A model generated the notes under the pieces. It did not search any database. It was not told where the DNA came from and saw nothing but the letters and a program-made list of their open reading frames with translations. A DNA stretch of 64,000 nucleotides from Dyadobacter jiangsuensis. Lineage in GTDB: Bacteria > Bacteroidota > Bacteroidia > Cytophagales > Spirosomataceae. A program made the translations under genes and the position numbers. Location of the stretch: contig NZ_PYAS01000006.1 of the NCBI RefSeq assembly GCF_003014695.1, forward strand, positions 62,001 through 126,000, written 5' to 3'. This document shows, piece after piece, positions 1-8,908 of the stretch (within the stretch, counting starts at the first letter, position 1; each line of letters opens with the position of its first letter).

Positions 1-972
1 CCGTTTCTAGACAATAGCGATCTGACGCAACCTAACAAAGCCTACTTTGATTACCTCGAAAAGATCGTCATAGCAGCCAGAGAGCGGAACCTGGTGGTAG
101 GGATTGTCGTGTCCCGACAGAGCTGGAACACGGTTTTCGATACACAAAAGGAAGATGTGTGGAAAAGTTACGGCGCTTATGTGGGAAAGCATTTTGCCAA
201 ATATTACAACATCATCTGGATCGTCAGTGAAGAGGAGTACCAGAGTGCCTCACAATTCAAAGCCATTTCGGAAGGTATCCGGGCAGAATCCGACGGGCAG
301 ATCGTGGCATCGCTCAATACCTGTTCGCCCACGAGCGTGAACGACAATTCCCCCAACCATTCGGACCTCAAATTCATTATTCCGGATTCAACGGTAACTC
401 CGGCCGAATATGCCGCGTTGGCCAACTGGCAGAAAAATTCGGCCGAGGCTGCATTGCGGCCCTTCCTGATCGCCAATTCGGAGTTTCCCAAAGAAATTAC
501 GGATCAGTCGACGCTGATCCGCAACCAGGCGTATCAGTCCATTCTCAGTTCGGCGGCGGGTTTCTGCCATATGAGTACGATTAAGAACTTCAACCCTACC
601 TGGAAAGTCAACATCACGAAGGACGGCGCAGAGTATATTCACCAGCTCGTCAAAATCCTCAAAGGCATTCCGTGGGAATATATGCAGCCTGATACGCCCG
701 ATTTGCTGGTGGATTCACTGGATAAGGCCGAAATAGGCATTGTTTCGCTTTCGAATAAAAAGATGGCCATGCTGTACATTCCTACCTCGCGACCGGTACG
801 CATCGACCTCAAACACCTGGAAGGCAGCCAGTTCGGAGCGGTTTGGTATAGCCCCCGCACCGGTAAAAGATGGAACGGCAAGGACCTGAAACTCGATGAA
901 GAAGCGACCGTGCAGCCGCCCGAATTACAACCGGAATGGGACTGGATACTCCTTATTGGCGCCAAGCAGTAA
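1..972 (+). CDS. DUF4038 apiosidase-like glycoside hydrolase, 5' end cut by window
   Basis: The reading frame is open from base 1, so the start codon lies upstream. The first visible residues (PFLDNSDLTQPNKAYFDYLE) resemble the middle of the TIM-barrel of DUF4038 / apiosidase-like proteins, where the next strand reads like LVVGIVVSRQSW. The last ~90 residues (IGIVSLSNKKMAMLYIPTSR, then a WYSPRTGKRW stretch) look like the small beta domain Pfam calls putative collagen-binding domain, which usually follows DUF4038. Known members are glycosidases acting on plant-type or host glycans and are normally exported; the signal peptide would be outside the window. A 70-base gap separates it from the OmpA-like gene downstream. 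Family call is from motif memory; the substrate cannot be told. Confidence 0.7.
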   Translation, partial: PFLDNSDLTQPNKAYFDYLEKIVIAARERNLVVGIVVSRQSWNTVFDTQKEDVWKSYGAYVGKHFAKYYNIIWIVSEEEYQSASQFKAISEGIRAESDGQIVASLNTCSPTSVNDNSPNHSDLKFIIPDSTVTPAEYAALANWQKNSAEAALRPFLIANSEFPKEITDQSTLIRNQAYQSILSSAAGFCHMSTIKNFNPTWKVNITKDGAEYIHQLVKILKGIPWEYMQPDTPDLLVDSLDKAEIGIVSLSNKKMAMLYIPTSRPVRIDLKHLEGSQFGAVWYSPRTGKRWNGKDLKLDEEATVQPPELQPEWDWILLIGAKQ

Positions 973-1042
973 GTTTGGCTTTTTTTTGTATTATTAATAT
1001 ATTACCAGATATAGAATAGCCCGGCCGGTATCTGATCACCCC

Positions 1043-3064
1043 ATGCGTTTGAGATTTAAGAACACCCTTTTCAGCATATTAATGGCAGTAATGCCGCTTT
1101 TCGCATACTGCCAGGAGGTGTTGTGGGCCAACAAGGTTTTGGGGTATTCTTCCGAGTACAGGCCGTCGCAGATTGGCCACGCGTACCGGGCCAAACAAAT
1201 CCTGGGTGTTCCAAACAAGCTACCTGATTTTGGCGACAGCCCGTGTGCCTGGTCACCCGCCGATGCCGACGGGCGCAACGAGGAGTGGATCAAAGTCGGG
1301 TTTGACAAAACCATTCCCCTGAAACAGATCGCAATTGCCGAGAATTTCAATCCGGGCGCTGTTGTGCGCGTGTATGCCTATGATGGGGCGGGCAAAGAAT
1401 ACCTTGTTTCGGAAACGCCGGCTGCACAGCAAACCGTGAAAGGGCGTATGCTTCACATATTCCCCAAACAGAATATCCAGGCCAACGCGGTAAAAATAGT
1501 GTTGCAACCAGGCAAGGTTTCGGGTTTCAATCAGATCGATGCAATCGGAATCTCGTCGGACATAACGCCTGTTGAAGCCAAAATCAACTTTGTGGCTTCT
1601 CAGTTGAAAGCACAAAAAGAGAACATGGGCAAGGCGATCAATTCCAAAGGCCAGGAAGTAGCACCTATTATCTCTCCGGATGGTAAGACGCTCTATTTCA
1701 CAAGAAACGATTTTGAGGGGAATATCGGCTCCGCTGGGCATCAGGACGTGTGGTATTCGACACTCAACGACAAAGGTGAGTGGACGGACGCCGTCAATAT
1801 CGGACCGCCGATCAACAATGCAGGCGAAAATGCGATGACGAGCATTTCGGCGGACGGCAAAACCATCTACCTCATCAATGAGTACGGAGCGGACGGCAAT
1901 ATGTATTTCGGATTTTCCCGTTCCTTCAAAACCAAATCGGGGTGGTCGGTACCGCGTTCATGGAAGATCACAAACTTCCTCAAAACAGCGAAATACTTTG
2001 AAATTTCGGTTTCCCCTTTTGAAAACGTGCTCATTATGGCGGTTCAGGGGAATGACACCGAGGGCGGCAAAGATCTTTACATTTCGTTTTTACAAAAAGA
2101 CAATACTTGGTCGGAACCTCGAAACCTCGGCAGCGTGATCAACAGCGCCGATAATGAGAATACCCCTTTCCTGGCATTAGACAACAAGACTTTATACTTT
2201 TCCTCTTCCGGGCATTCCGGCTATGGCCAGGGCGACCTCTTTCTCACCCGCCGTCTTGACGACACCTGGCTCAACTGGTCGACGCCTGAGAACCTGGGCC
2301 CGGCGGTGAACTCGCCGCTTTGGGATGCATTCATCAACATCCCCGCGACCGGAGATTATGCCTATTTCAGCGCCAGCGATAAGGTGGTAGGCCAGGAAGA
2401 CATTTTCCGCATCCGCATGACGCCCGAGATCAAGCCGGACCCAGTAGTGGTTGTGAGTGGGAACGTACTGGAAGCGGAAACCAATAAACCGGTAAAATCC
2501 GATATTACCGCTGATATCAAAAGTACAAACGCTTCCTTCGCAACCGCCAGCTTTGACCCCGAAACCGGCGAGTACCGGTTGATACTTCCGTTGAAAGAAA
2601 TATACCGCATTACCGCTTCGGGCGAGGGATTCTTCCCCGTGTCGGAGGAGATGGATCTGAGTGCAGAAACCGGTTTCCGTTCGATCCGGAAGAACATCTA
2701 TTTGCAACCTATTAAGGCAGGCCAGCAGATCCGGCTCAGCAACACGATGTTTTCCCAAAGCAGTGCGGAAGTAATCCCGTCGTCATTCGCCGAGCTCGAC
2801 AAGATCGCCGAAACCATGAAGGCATACCCTACGATGGAGATCTTACTGGAAGGCCATACCGACAATCAGGGGGAAGTGCAAAAGAATATCAAGCTCTCCT
2901 CCGACCGTGTGGAGCAGGTAAAAAAATACCTTTTGTCCAAAGGTATCGACGGCAAGCGCATCCAGACCAAAGCCTGGGGCCCTACCAGGCCTATTGCCAG
3001 CAACCTCACCGAACAGACCCGTCAAAAGAACCGCAGAGTAGAGTTTACGATTCTTAAAATCTAA
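1043..3064 (+). CDS. OmpA-family envelope protein with PD40 beta-propeller repeats
   Basis: A 673-residue protein with a clear signal peptide (MRLRFKNTLFSILMAVMPLF, cleavage near AYCQ-E). Residues ~30-150 look like a discoidin-type jelly-roll (IGHAYRAKQILG, WIKVGFDKTIPLKQIAIAEN). Residues ~200-460 hold several WD40-like PD40 repeats (ISPDGKTLYFTRNDF, ISADGKTIYLINE, LALDNKTLYFSSSG). Residues ~475-560 resemble a carboxypeptidase-regulatory-like fold, and ~570-673 is an OmpA/MotB peptidoglycan-binding domain (LLEGHTDNQG, LSSDRVEQVKKYL, NRRVEFTIL). This arrangement is common in Bacteroidota OmpA proteins, some of which sit in gliding or type 9 secretion loci. It should be outer-membrane-attached and bind the cell wall; the propeller's ligand is unknown. 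Confidence 0.85.
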   Translation: MRLRFKNTLFSILMAVMPLFAYCQEVLWANKVLGYSSEYRPSQIGHAYRAKQILGVPNKLPDFGDSPCAWSPADADGRNEEWIKVGFDKTIPLKQIAIAENFNPGAVVRVYAYDGAGKEYLVSETPAAQQTVKGRMLHIFPKQNIQANAVKIVLQPGKVSGFNQIDAIGISSDITPVEAKINFVASQLKAQKENMGKAINSKGQEVAPIISPDGKTLYFTRNDFEGNIGSAGHQDVWYSTLNDKGEWTDAVNIGPPINNAGENAMTSISADGKTIYLINEYGADGNMYFGFSRSFKTKSGWSVPRSWKITNFLKTAKYFEISVSPFENVLIMAVQGNDTEGGKDLYISFLQKDNTWSEPRNLGSVINSADNENTPFLALDNKTLYFSSSGHSGYGQGDLFLTRRLDDTWLNWSTPENLGPAVNSPLWDAFINIPATGDYAYFSASDKVVGQEDIFRIRMTPEIKPDPVVVVSGNVLEAETNKPVKSDITADIKSTNASFATASFDPETGEYRLILPLKEIYRITASGEGFFPVSEEMDLSAETGFRSIRKNIYLQPIKAGQQIRLSNTMFSQSSAEVIPSSFAELDKIAETMKAYPTMEILLEGHTDNQGEVQKNIKLSSDRVEQVKKYLLSKGIDGKRIQTKAWGPTRPIASNLTEQTRQKNRRVEFTILKI

Positions 3065-3123
3065 AAAATATCCTATAACGGGAAATTTCGTTATTTTCGC
3101 GGCGTCCATCAGCGAACGCACTA

Positions 3124-4977
3124 ATGTCTCCCAACCAAACCAAAGAAACCCTGCGGTCAAGGCTCATACTCACCCTCATTCTCGTTGCAGGTCTTGCGTT
3201 GAGACTTCATAACCTCGATCGATACAGTATTTTCTTCGATGAAGTGAGCACATTGCTCGTCAGCCAGGGCATTGTGTTGGAAGGGGCGAATCAGAAAGAA
3301 GCTTTTGCTATCTGTGAATTGTCTGATTCCCGTTTTTGGACAACACCGGCCCATCCGCAAAAGCAGGTGCTACGGTCATTCACGGCAAACGAAATTTATA
3401 CACCAAAGGCATTCACGCCTGCCGAATTCTGGGCTCCGAAGTCCATCGAGGATTACTACGAAGCCATGACCCGCAGCGATATCGGGAACAGTCCGTTCTA
3501 TTACACGCTCCTGCATCCGTGGATCGACATTTTCGGCTTCTCCGACTATTCGATTCGTCTATTTTCGGTCATTTTCAGTGTGCTGATTATCGGACTGACG
3601 TACCTGTTCGCGAAACGCTTCTTCGGCGTCAATACCGCACTGATAGCGGCGGGCATTACGGCCATCGAACCATTTTTCATCGCTTACAGCCATCAGGCAC
3701 GCAACTATTCCCTGACGTTCTTCCTGACACTGGCTGCGACGTATTTCTTTTTACAAATCATTGAAAATAAAGCCAATAAAAATACACTTTGGCTCTATGT
3801 AGGTTACGTGCTCTCAGCGGGTCTCGGCTTGCTCAGCCATTTTCTCGTTATCGCTGTCCTGCTGGCGCATGCATTATACGCATTGTTTTTCCTCCGAACG
3901 CTCAAAGGCTGGATTCGTATGGCGATTGCGGCGGTGTTTGCACTTTCGGGTGTGGCCTGGTGGCTGCTGTTCGGAGGCGGCGTTTACACATTATCCTCCC
4001 TGCAATATCAGGCTGCATTATATAAAAGAATGGCTGATACCGGTGGGCAGGCATTCGGGAATATCATGCCTGCAACACCATTGAATGTCTTTAACAAATC
4101 GCTGCCCATTTTCGCCGACCTCGTGATTTTCACCAACGGCCTTACCGACGCCCTGGGAGGAAAAAAGAATGTGGTTGTGGCATTGGCGGTAGCACTTGTA
4201 CTGATTTGCTGGTATCGTTTCAAGGACAAGATCAACACGCCGGCGTGGCTTACACCCCGCTTCCCGTATTTGCTCGTGATTGTCGTCGCGTTTTTTTACA
4301 ATAATCACAAACTGCAATTCTGCATTCTCAGCGTCAGCTTGTTCGCCTTGTCCTTCATTCCTGATTTGCATAAGAATGCGGATCGCCAGCAAAAGGCACG
4401 GCTGTGGATGCTTTACATGATGGCGCTCGTACCGACGCTGTTTCTCATCCTGATGTCGTTCAAGAATGGACACACTTATGGCATTATGCAGCGGTATTCG
4501 GGTTTTTCATTTCCTTACGTGATCATTCTGCTAAGCTTGTTGCTCCAATACTACACCACATTGAAGCATGAGTTCCGGGTGCTCATTTTCGTATTCCTCT
4601 CTGCCCAGCTCTATTTTGTGGGATTAAGATTAAAAGAATTCTATGAGGACCGCTCGCCGAAATACGGCTACTTTGCCGTTCCACGCGTGCCCAACCCATA
4701 CTGGGAGGCTGCCAAGAAGATAGAAGCAAACTATCAACCTGGCGATACCATCTTTTACCCGGCTCCACGCTACGAGGTGCTTTCCGAAATGGACCGGACA
4801 TTCCTGCCCTATTCGATCCACGACGCACAGATTACCAACCTGTATTTCCCCAAGGATGCGCAGTATGTGCAGGTGATGGATATGGATCAGGCAGAGCGGA
4901 TATGGATCAAAAAACAGGGACGCTCCGAGCCCCTGGAAATCATGAAACTGACCGGCAAGCGTTACGGTTTTGAGTAA
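3124..4977 (+). CDS. GT-C membrane glycosyltransferase (GT39/ArnT-like)
   Basis: 617 residues, highly hydrophobic with roughly a dozen membrane segments. The N-terminus after the first helix reads LRLHNLDRYSIFFDEVSTLL, the acidic first-loop motif (D-E) of polyprenyl-phosphate-sugar dependent glycosyltransferases of the PMT/ArnT type. The next loop is long and ends in SDIGNSPFYYTLLHPWIDIF, also typical. A soluble C-terminal tail (~530-617) follows the last helix. These enzymes take a sugar from a polyprenyl phosphate on the outer face of the inner membrane. It opens a co-directional run of glycan genes; the fused GT2 at 5915-7909 is a plausible maker of its donor. Acceptor unknown. Confidence 0.75.
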   Translation: MSPNQTKETLRSRLILTLILVAGLALRLHNLDRYSIFFDEVSTLLVSQGIVLEGANQKEAFAICELSDSRFWTTPAHPQKQVLRSFTANEIYTPKAFTPAEFWAPKSIEDYYEAMTRSDIGNSPFYYTLLHPWIDIFGFSDYSIRLFSVIFSVLIIGLTYLFAKRFFGVNTALIAAGITAIEPFFIAYSHQARNYSLTFFLTLAATYFFLQIIENKANKNTLWLYVGYVLSAGLGLLSHFLVIAVLLAHALYALFFLRTLKGWIRMAIAAVFALSGVAWWLLFGGGVYTLSSLQYQAALYKRMADTGGQAFGNIMPATPLNVFNKSLPIFADLVIFTNGLTDALGGKKNVVVALAVALVLICWYRFKDKINTPAWLTPRFPYLLVIVVAFFYNNHKLQFCILSVSLFALSFIPDLHKNADRQQKARLWMLYMMALVPTLFLILMSFKNGHTYGIMQRYSGFSFPYVIILLSLLLQYYTTLKHEFRVLIFVFLSAQLYFVGLRLKEFYEDRSPKYGYFAVPRVPNPYWEAAKKIEANYQPGDTIFYPAPRYEVLSEMDRTFLPYSIHDAQITNLYFPKDAQYVQVMDMDQAERIWIKKQGRSEPLEIMKLTGKRYGFE

Positions 4978-5094
4978 GCGGCAAGGCTGTTTTGGCAGAG
5001 CCGTCCAATAACATTTTGTATATTGCGGACTTAAAACCGGAGATCTGGCCTTTATTTTGCAGGCAATTCCTTACATCGACATACAACATCAGGC

Positions 5095-5922
5095 ATGACA
5101 GCAGAAGAGATATTAAAAGACCCTAAACAGTTGAGCGGCGAGCTTCGCCTGAAAATATTGGGCCTTTACCATCAGGCCAATGCGGGCCATATCGGTTGCT
5201 CACTCAGCTGCATCGATCTGATGATCGCTGTTCTTTTCCTTCAAAAGTCGACCGACGATACTTTCATTCTTTCCAAAGGCCACGCCGCGGCTGCACTCTA
5301 CGCATGCCTGAATACGCTGGGGGAAATTACCGACGAAGAGTTGGATACATTCTACCTCGACGGCACCACATTGCCCGCCCACCCTGCGCCACGCCAGTAC
5401 AAGGGTATTCCGTTTGCTACCGGCTCGCTGGGCCACGGGTTACCGATTGCAACGGGCATTGCCCACGCTGCAAAGGTCGCTGACGATGCAACGTATTCTT
5501 TCACGCTGTTGTCTGATGGGGAAACCAACGAAGGTACCACCTGGGAAGCTGCTCACTACGCTATCCAGAACCAGCTCGATAACCTGATCATGCTCATCGA
5601 TAAGAATGGCCTGCAAGGTTTCGGCTTTACGGATAAGGTTTTGGGAGAAACTGCTTCCGTTGAAAAATGGAAAGCGATCGGTTTTGAAACGGTGGAAGTG
5701 GATGGTCACGATATCTCGGCCATCAGCGCGGCAATCACTGAGTTAAAGGAGCACAAAAACGGTCTCCCGAAAGCCATTATCGCCAATACCGTGAAAGGAA
5801 AAGGGGTTTCTTATATGGAAAACAAATTGGAATGGCATTACCTGCCCATGAATAAAGACCAGTATGAGCAAGCTACGCTGGAAGTAAAAGAACGTTATCT
5901 TAATGAATTGACGAATGCTTGA
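5095..5922 (+). CDS. Transketolase, N-terminal (TPP-binding) subunit
   Basis: 275 residues, the usual length of the N-terminal half of a split transketolase. The substrate-loop motif NAGHIGCSLSCIDLM is at residues 29-43, SKGHAAAALYA near 60, and the thiamine-diphosphate/Mg site LSDGETNEGTTWEA at 139-152 with the later Asn at 171 (LIDKNGLQ). The canonical GDG is SDG here. The partner C-terminal half is at 7988-8908, with a fused epimerase-glycosyltransferase between them. The stop codon overlaps the start of that fusion gene by 8 bases, so translation is probably coupled. The pair may supply or consume ketose phosphates or move a two-carbon unit in sugar biosynthesis; the position within a glycan cluster suggests a specialised role, which is inference. 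Confidence 0.85.
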   Translation: MTAEEILKDPKQLSGELRLKILGLYHQANAGHIGCSLSCIDLMIAVLFLQKSTDDTFILSKGHAAAALYACLNTLGEITDEELDTFYLDGTTLPAHPAPRQYKGIPFATGSLGHGLPIATGIAHAAKVADDATYSFTLLSDGETNEGTTWEAAHYAIQNQLDNLIMLIDKNGLQGFGFTDKVLGETASVEKWKAIGFETVEVDGHDISAISAAITELKEHKNGLPKAIIANTVKGKGVSYMENKLEWHYLPMNKDQYEQATLEVKERYLNELTNA

Positions 5923-7909
5923 CCATTTACCGGTTTACCGCGATAAAATAGAGAAATTAAAAGGGCCAGTTTTTGTTTTCGGTGCCAGCGGCTTCATTGG
6001 CGCCAATCTCTTCAATGACATATTCAAAATCCGGAAGGATTGTTATGCAGTGACGCACGATGCCACCAAAGCATGGCGTCTGAAACTGCTGAATGTCCCG
6101 TTTGAAAACATCATTCACTGCGACATTCTTTCCGACAACTCCATCAAGGAGGTATTTGAAAAATATAAACCGCAGACGATTTTCAATCTTGCGGCCTATG
6201 GTGCGTACAGCAAGCAGAGTAATGTAAACCTGACCTACGAAACTAACGTCCTCGGGACGGTCAACATCCTCCAAAACTGCACGAAGGATATGGTTTACAT
6301 CCATGCCGGAAGCAGTTCCGAGTATGGTTTCAACTGTACATCGCCCAAAGAAACCGACCGCGTAGAGCCGAACAGCCATTATGCGGTTTCCAAGGTGTCG
6401 GCGGCGTATCTCCTGGAATATTATGCCAAAGTCGCGGGCCTGAAAACACTCAACCTGCGCTTGTACTCGATTTACGGCTATTGGGAAGAGCCCGACCGCC
6501 TGATCCCGCGTCTGATCGAGAATGCACGTAAGAAAAATTTACCTTCGCTGGTGTCTCCGGATATCAGCCGCGATTTTGTGTTTGTGGAAGATTGTGTGGA
6601 GGCGTTTCTGGATGCGGCATTGAAAATCGACGACGAAAAATCGGGACGCTCCTATAACATCGCTACCGGTCGTAAAACTACAATGGGCGACCTCGTGGAC
6701 GTGACGCGCAAGGCGTTTTCGATTGCCAAAGAACCTGAATGGGGCAGCATGTCGAACCGCAAATGGGACCTTGCCGAATGGTTTGGAGACCCTACTGCAT
6801 TCGAAAACGATTTCGGCTGGAAAGCGAAAACATCTCTCGAAGACGGCTTGATCCGTTACAGCCAATGGCAGGATGCTGTGCAATATGAGTCGAGGTTGAT
6901 CCCTGCTTTTGAAAATCCAAAACTGAACCCGGTTATCACGGCGATCATCGCATGTTACAAGGACGCGCAGGCGATCCCGTTCATGTACGAAAGGCTGGTG
7001 AAGACGTTCAATGAACTGAAAGTCCGCTACGAGATCATATTTGTAAATGACAACTCGCCTGATAACCAGGAAGAAGTCATCAATGCGATTTGCGACAAAG
7101 ACCCTAACGTGGTAGGCATCAGCCACTCGCGTAACTTCGGCTCACAATCGGCATTCCTGAGCGGGATGGAGATCGCGACGGGTGACTGCGTGGTGCTCAT
7201 GGACGGCGACTTGCAGGATCCGCCTGAAATTATCCCTGCATTCTACGAAAAATGGATGGATGGATACGACGTCGTGTACGGCGTGCGCGTGCAGCGCGAG
7301 ATGAAACCGCATATTCATTTCTTCTATAAGACATTCTATAAGGTATTCCAGGGGCTGAGCTACATTCCCATCCCGCGTGACGCCGGCGATTTCTCGATGA
7401 TCGACCGCAAAGTGGTGAAGGAATTGGTGGATCTGCCTGAAACCGAGCAATTCCTGCGCGGCTTGCGTGCGTGGGTAGGTTTCAAGCAAACCGGCGTACC
7501 TTACGTGCGTCCTGAGAGGATGTTCGGCGTATCGACCAACAACTGGACGAAGAATATCTGGTGGGCGAAAAAGGCGATCTTCTCATTCAGTTTCGCACCG
7601 TTGGAATTGATGAGTTATGCCGGATTCGGGCTCACGGCGCTTTCCATTCTGGGAATAGTATGGCAGATACTGGCTAAATTCTTTTTCTTCCCGGATACGC
7701 CAAGAGGGCTTAGTACCGTAATTATCCTGATCGTATTCTTCGGCGGGCTCACCATCCTGGGTATTTCGTTTTTGGGAGAATACATTACCAAGATATTCGA
7801 AGAAACTAAAAAGCGGCCCAAGTATATCCGCACCAGAATACGCCGGGGACCGAAGGCCTATAAAACTGCCGACGAGATCCGGGCTTTGGTAAAACAACTG
7901 AGAAAGTAA
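5915..7909 (+). CDS. Fusion: NAD-dependent epimerase/dehydratase + polyprenyl-phosphate GT2
   Basis: 664 residues with two complete enzyme domains. Residues ~17-320 are an extended SDR: GASGFIG at 23-29 (GxxGxxG), SSSEYG near 133, and the catalytic YAVSK (Y156, K160). Residues ~338-560 are a family-2 glycosyltransferase of the DPM1/GtrB/ArnC type, with MDGDLQDPPEI (D430, D432) and two C-terminal membrane helices (~565-590 and ~600-622). Such GT2 enzymes move a sugar from a nucleotide onto polyprenyl phosphate at the cytoplasmic face. A natural reading is that the SDR makes the nucleotide sugar and hands it to the GT2 in the same chain. The two stretches are in one frame with no internal stop, so the fusion is real in this sequence. 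Confidence 0.85.
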   Translation: MLDHLPVYRDKIEKLKGPVFVFGASGFIGANLFNDIFKIRKDCYAVTHDATKAWRLKLLNVPFENIIHCDILSDNSIKEVFEKYKPQTIFNLAAYGAYSKQSNVNLTYETNVLGTVNILQNCTKDMVYIHAGSSSEYGFNCTSPKETDRVEPNSHYAVSKVSAAYLLEYYAKVAGLKTLNLRLYSIYGYWEEPDRLIPRLIENARKKNLPSLVSPDISRDFVFVEDCVEAFLDAALKIDDEKSGRSYNIATGRKTTMGDLVDVTRKAFSIAKEPEWGSMSNRKWDLAEWFGDPTAFENDFGWKAKTSLEDGLIRYSQWQDAVQYESRLIPAFENPKLNPVITAIIACYKDAQAIPFMYERLVKTFNELKVRYEIIFVNDNSPDNQEEVINAICDKDPNVVGISHSRNFGSQSAFLSGMEIATGDCVVLMDGDLQDPPEIIPAFYEKWMDGYDVVYGVRVQREMKPHIHFFYKTFYKVFQGLSYIPIPRDAGDFSMIDRKVVKELVDLPETEQFLRGLRAWVGFKQTGVPYVRPERMFGVSTNNWTKNIWWAKKAIFSFSFAPLELMSYAGFGLTALSILGIVWQILAKFFFFPDTPRGLSTVIILIVFFGGLTILGISFLGEYITKIFEETKKRPKYIRTRIRRGPKAYKTADEIRALVKQLRK

Positions 7910-7987
7910 TAAATTGCATGGTATCAGCCGGTTAGGCAGCCATTCCATTTAAGTTAAGCAATCAATCGGCGTAGCGCCCACTTAACG

Positions 7988-8908
7988 ATGAGAAAAGAAT
8001 TTTCAACGGCCATCGAAGAGCTTGCGGTAGAGGACGACTCCGTTATCTTCATCACAGGCGATCTAGGATATAATGCATTGGAAAACTTGCAGGCCAAAAT
8101 GGGCAAGCGGTTTATCAATGCCGGTGTTGCGGAGCAGAATATGGTGGGTGTAGCTGCCGGCTTTGCGCACAAAGGATATAAAGTGTTCTGTTACAGCATT
8201 GCGCCATTCATCGTGTACCGCTGCCTCGAACAGTTCCGTAACGACGTCTGTTTCAACAACCTGCCGGTGTTCCTGGTCGGTAACGGCGGCGGATATGGCT
8301 ACGGGATCATGGGCAGCAGCCACCACACGATCGAAGACCTCGCGTGTTTGAGCGGCCAGCAGAATGCCCAGGTGTGGGTACCTGCATTTGCCGACGAAGT
8401 AGTTCCGGTTGTGCGGCAGATCGCCTCGGACGCCCGTCCTGCATACCTGCGCCTGGGCGCCGGAAAAACCACTCCTGCGAACAGCTACATCACGGGTTCT
8501 TTTAAAGTGATTCACCAGCCTGCCCATGCCGAAACGACCGTTTTTGCATTGGGACCGGTTGCCAATAACGTGTTGTCTGCACTGGCGCTGGCACCCGAGC
8601 TTGCCGAAAAGGTGAACGTGGTGACTGCCCTGCATTTCCCGCTGGAACTGACGGACGAGCTGATCACGCTGGTGAAAAAAGCGCCTGCGATTCTCGTTGC
8701 CGAAGAGCATATCAGCACGGGCGGGCTTGCGCAACAACTTTCCGTTCAATTGCTGGAAAAAGGTATCTTCCCTTCGGTATTTAAAAGTCTCAAAGCGGAA
8801 GGATATCCCAACAGCCGCTACGGCAGCCAAAGCTATCATCAGAAGCTTTCCGGACTTGACGCAGATTCGATCCTGTCGAGCATCAGCCAACTAATGATCC
8901 CGGCATGA
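7988..8908 (+). CDS. Transketolase, C-terminal (pyrimidine-binding) subunit
   Basis: 306 residues, full length for the C-terminal half of a split transketolase. Visible are FITGDLGYNAL (~21), the catalytic-glutamate motif NAGVAEQNMVGVAAG (E49), and the glycine-rich GNGGGYGYGIMGSSHHTIED stretch that binds the pyrimidine ring. The C-terminal third is the transketolase-C Rossmann-like domain (TTVFALGPVANNVLSALALA). It is 78 bases after the SDR-GT2 fusion, and its stop overlaps the next start in ATGA (8905-8908), so it is probably translationally coupled to the membrane protein downstream. It should form a heterotetramer with the product of 5095-5922. Confidence 0.85.
   Translation: MRKEFSTAIEELAVEDDSVIFITGDLGYNALENLQAKMGKRFINAGVAEQNMVGVAAGFAHKGYKVFCYSIAPFIVYRCLEQFRNDVCFNNLPVFLVGNGGGYGYGIMGSSHHTIEDLACLSGQQNAQVWVPAFADEVVPVVRQIASDARPAYLRLGAGKTTPANSYITGSFKVIHQPAHAETTVFALGPVANNVLSALALAPELAEKVNVVTALHFPLELTDELITLVKKAPAILVAEEHISTGGLAQQLSVQLLEKGIFPSVFKSLKAEGYPNSRYGSQSYHQKLSGLDADSILSSISQLMIPA

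Noticed and set aside
8063-8890. 275-codon open frame on the minus strand
   Set aside because: It is antisense to the transketolase C-terminal gene.
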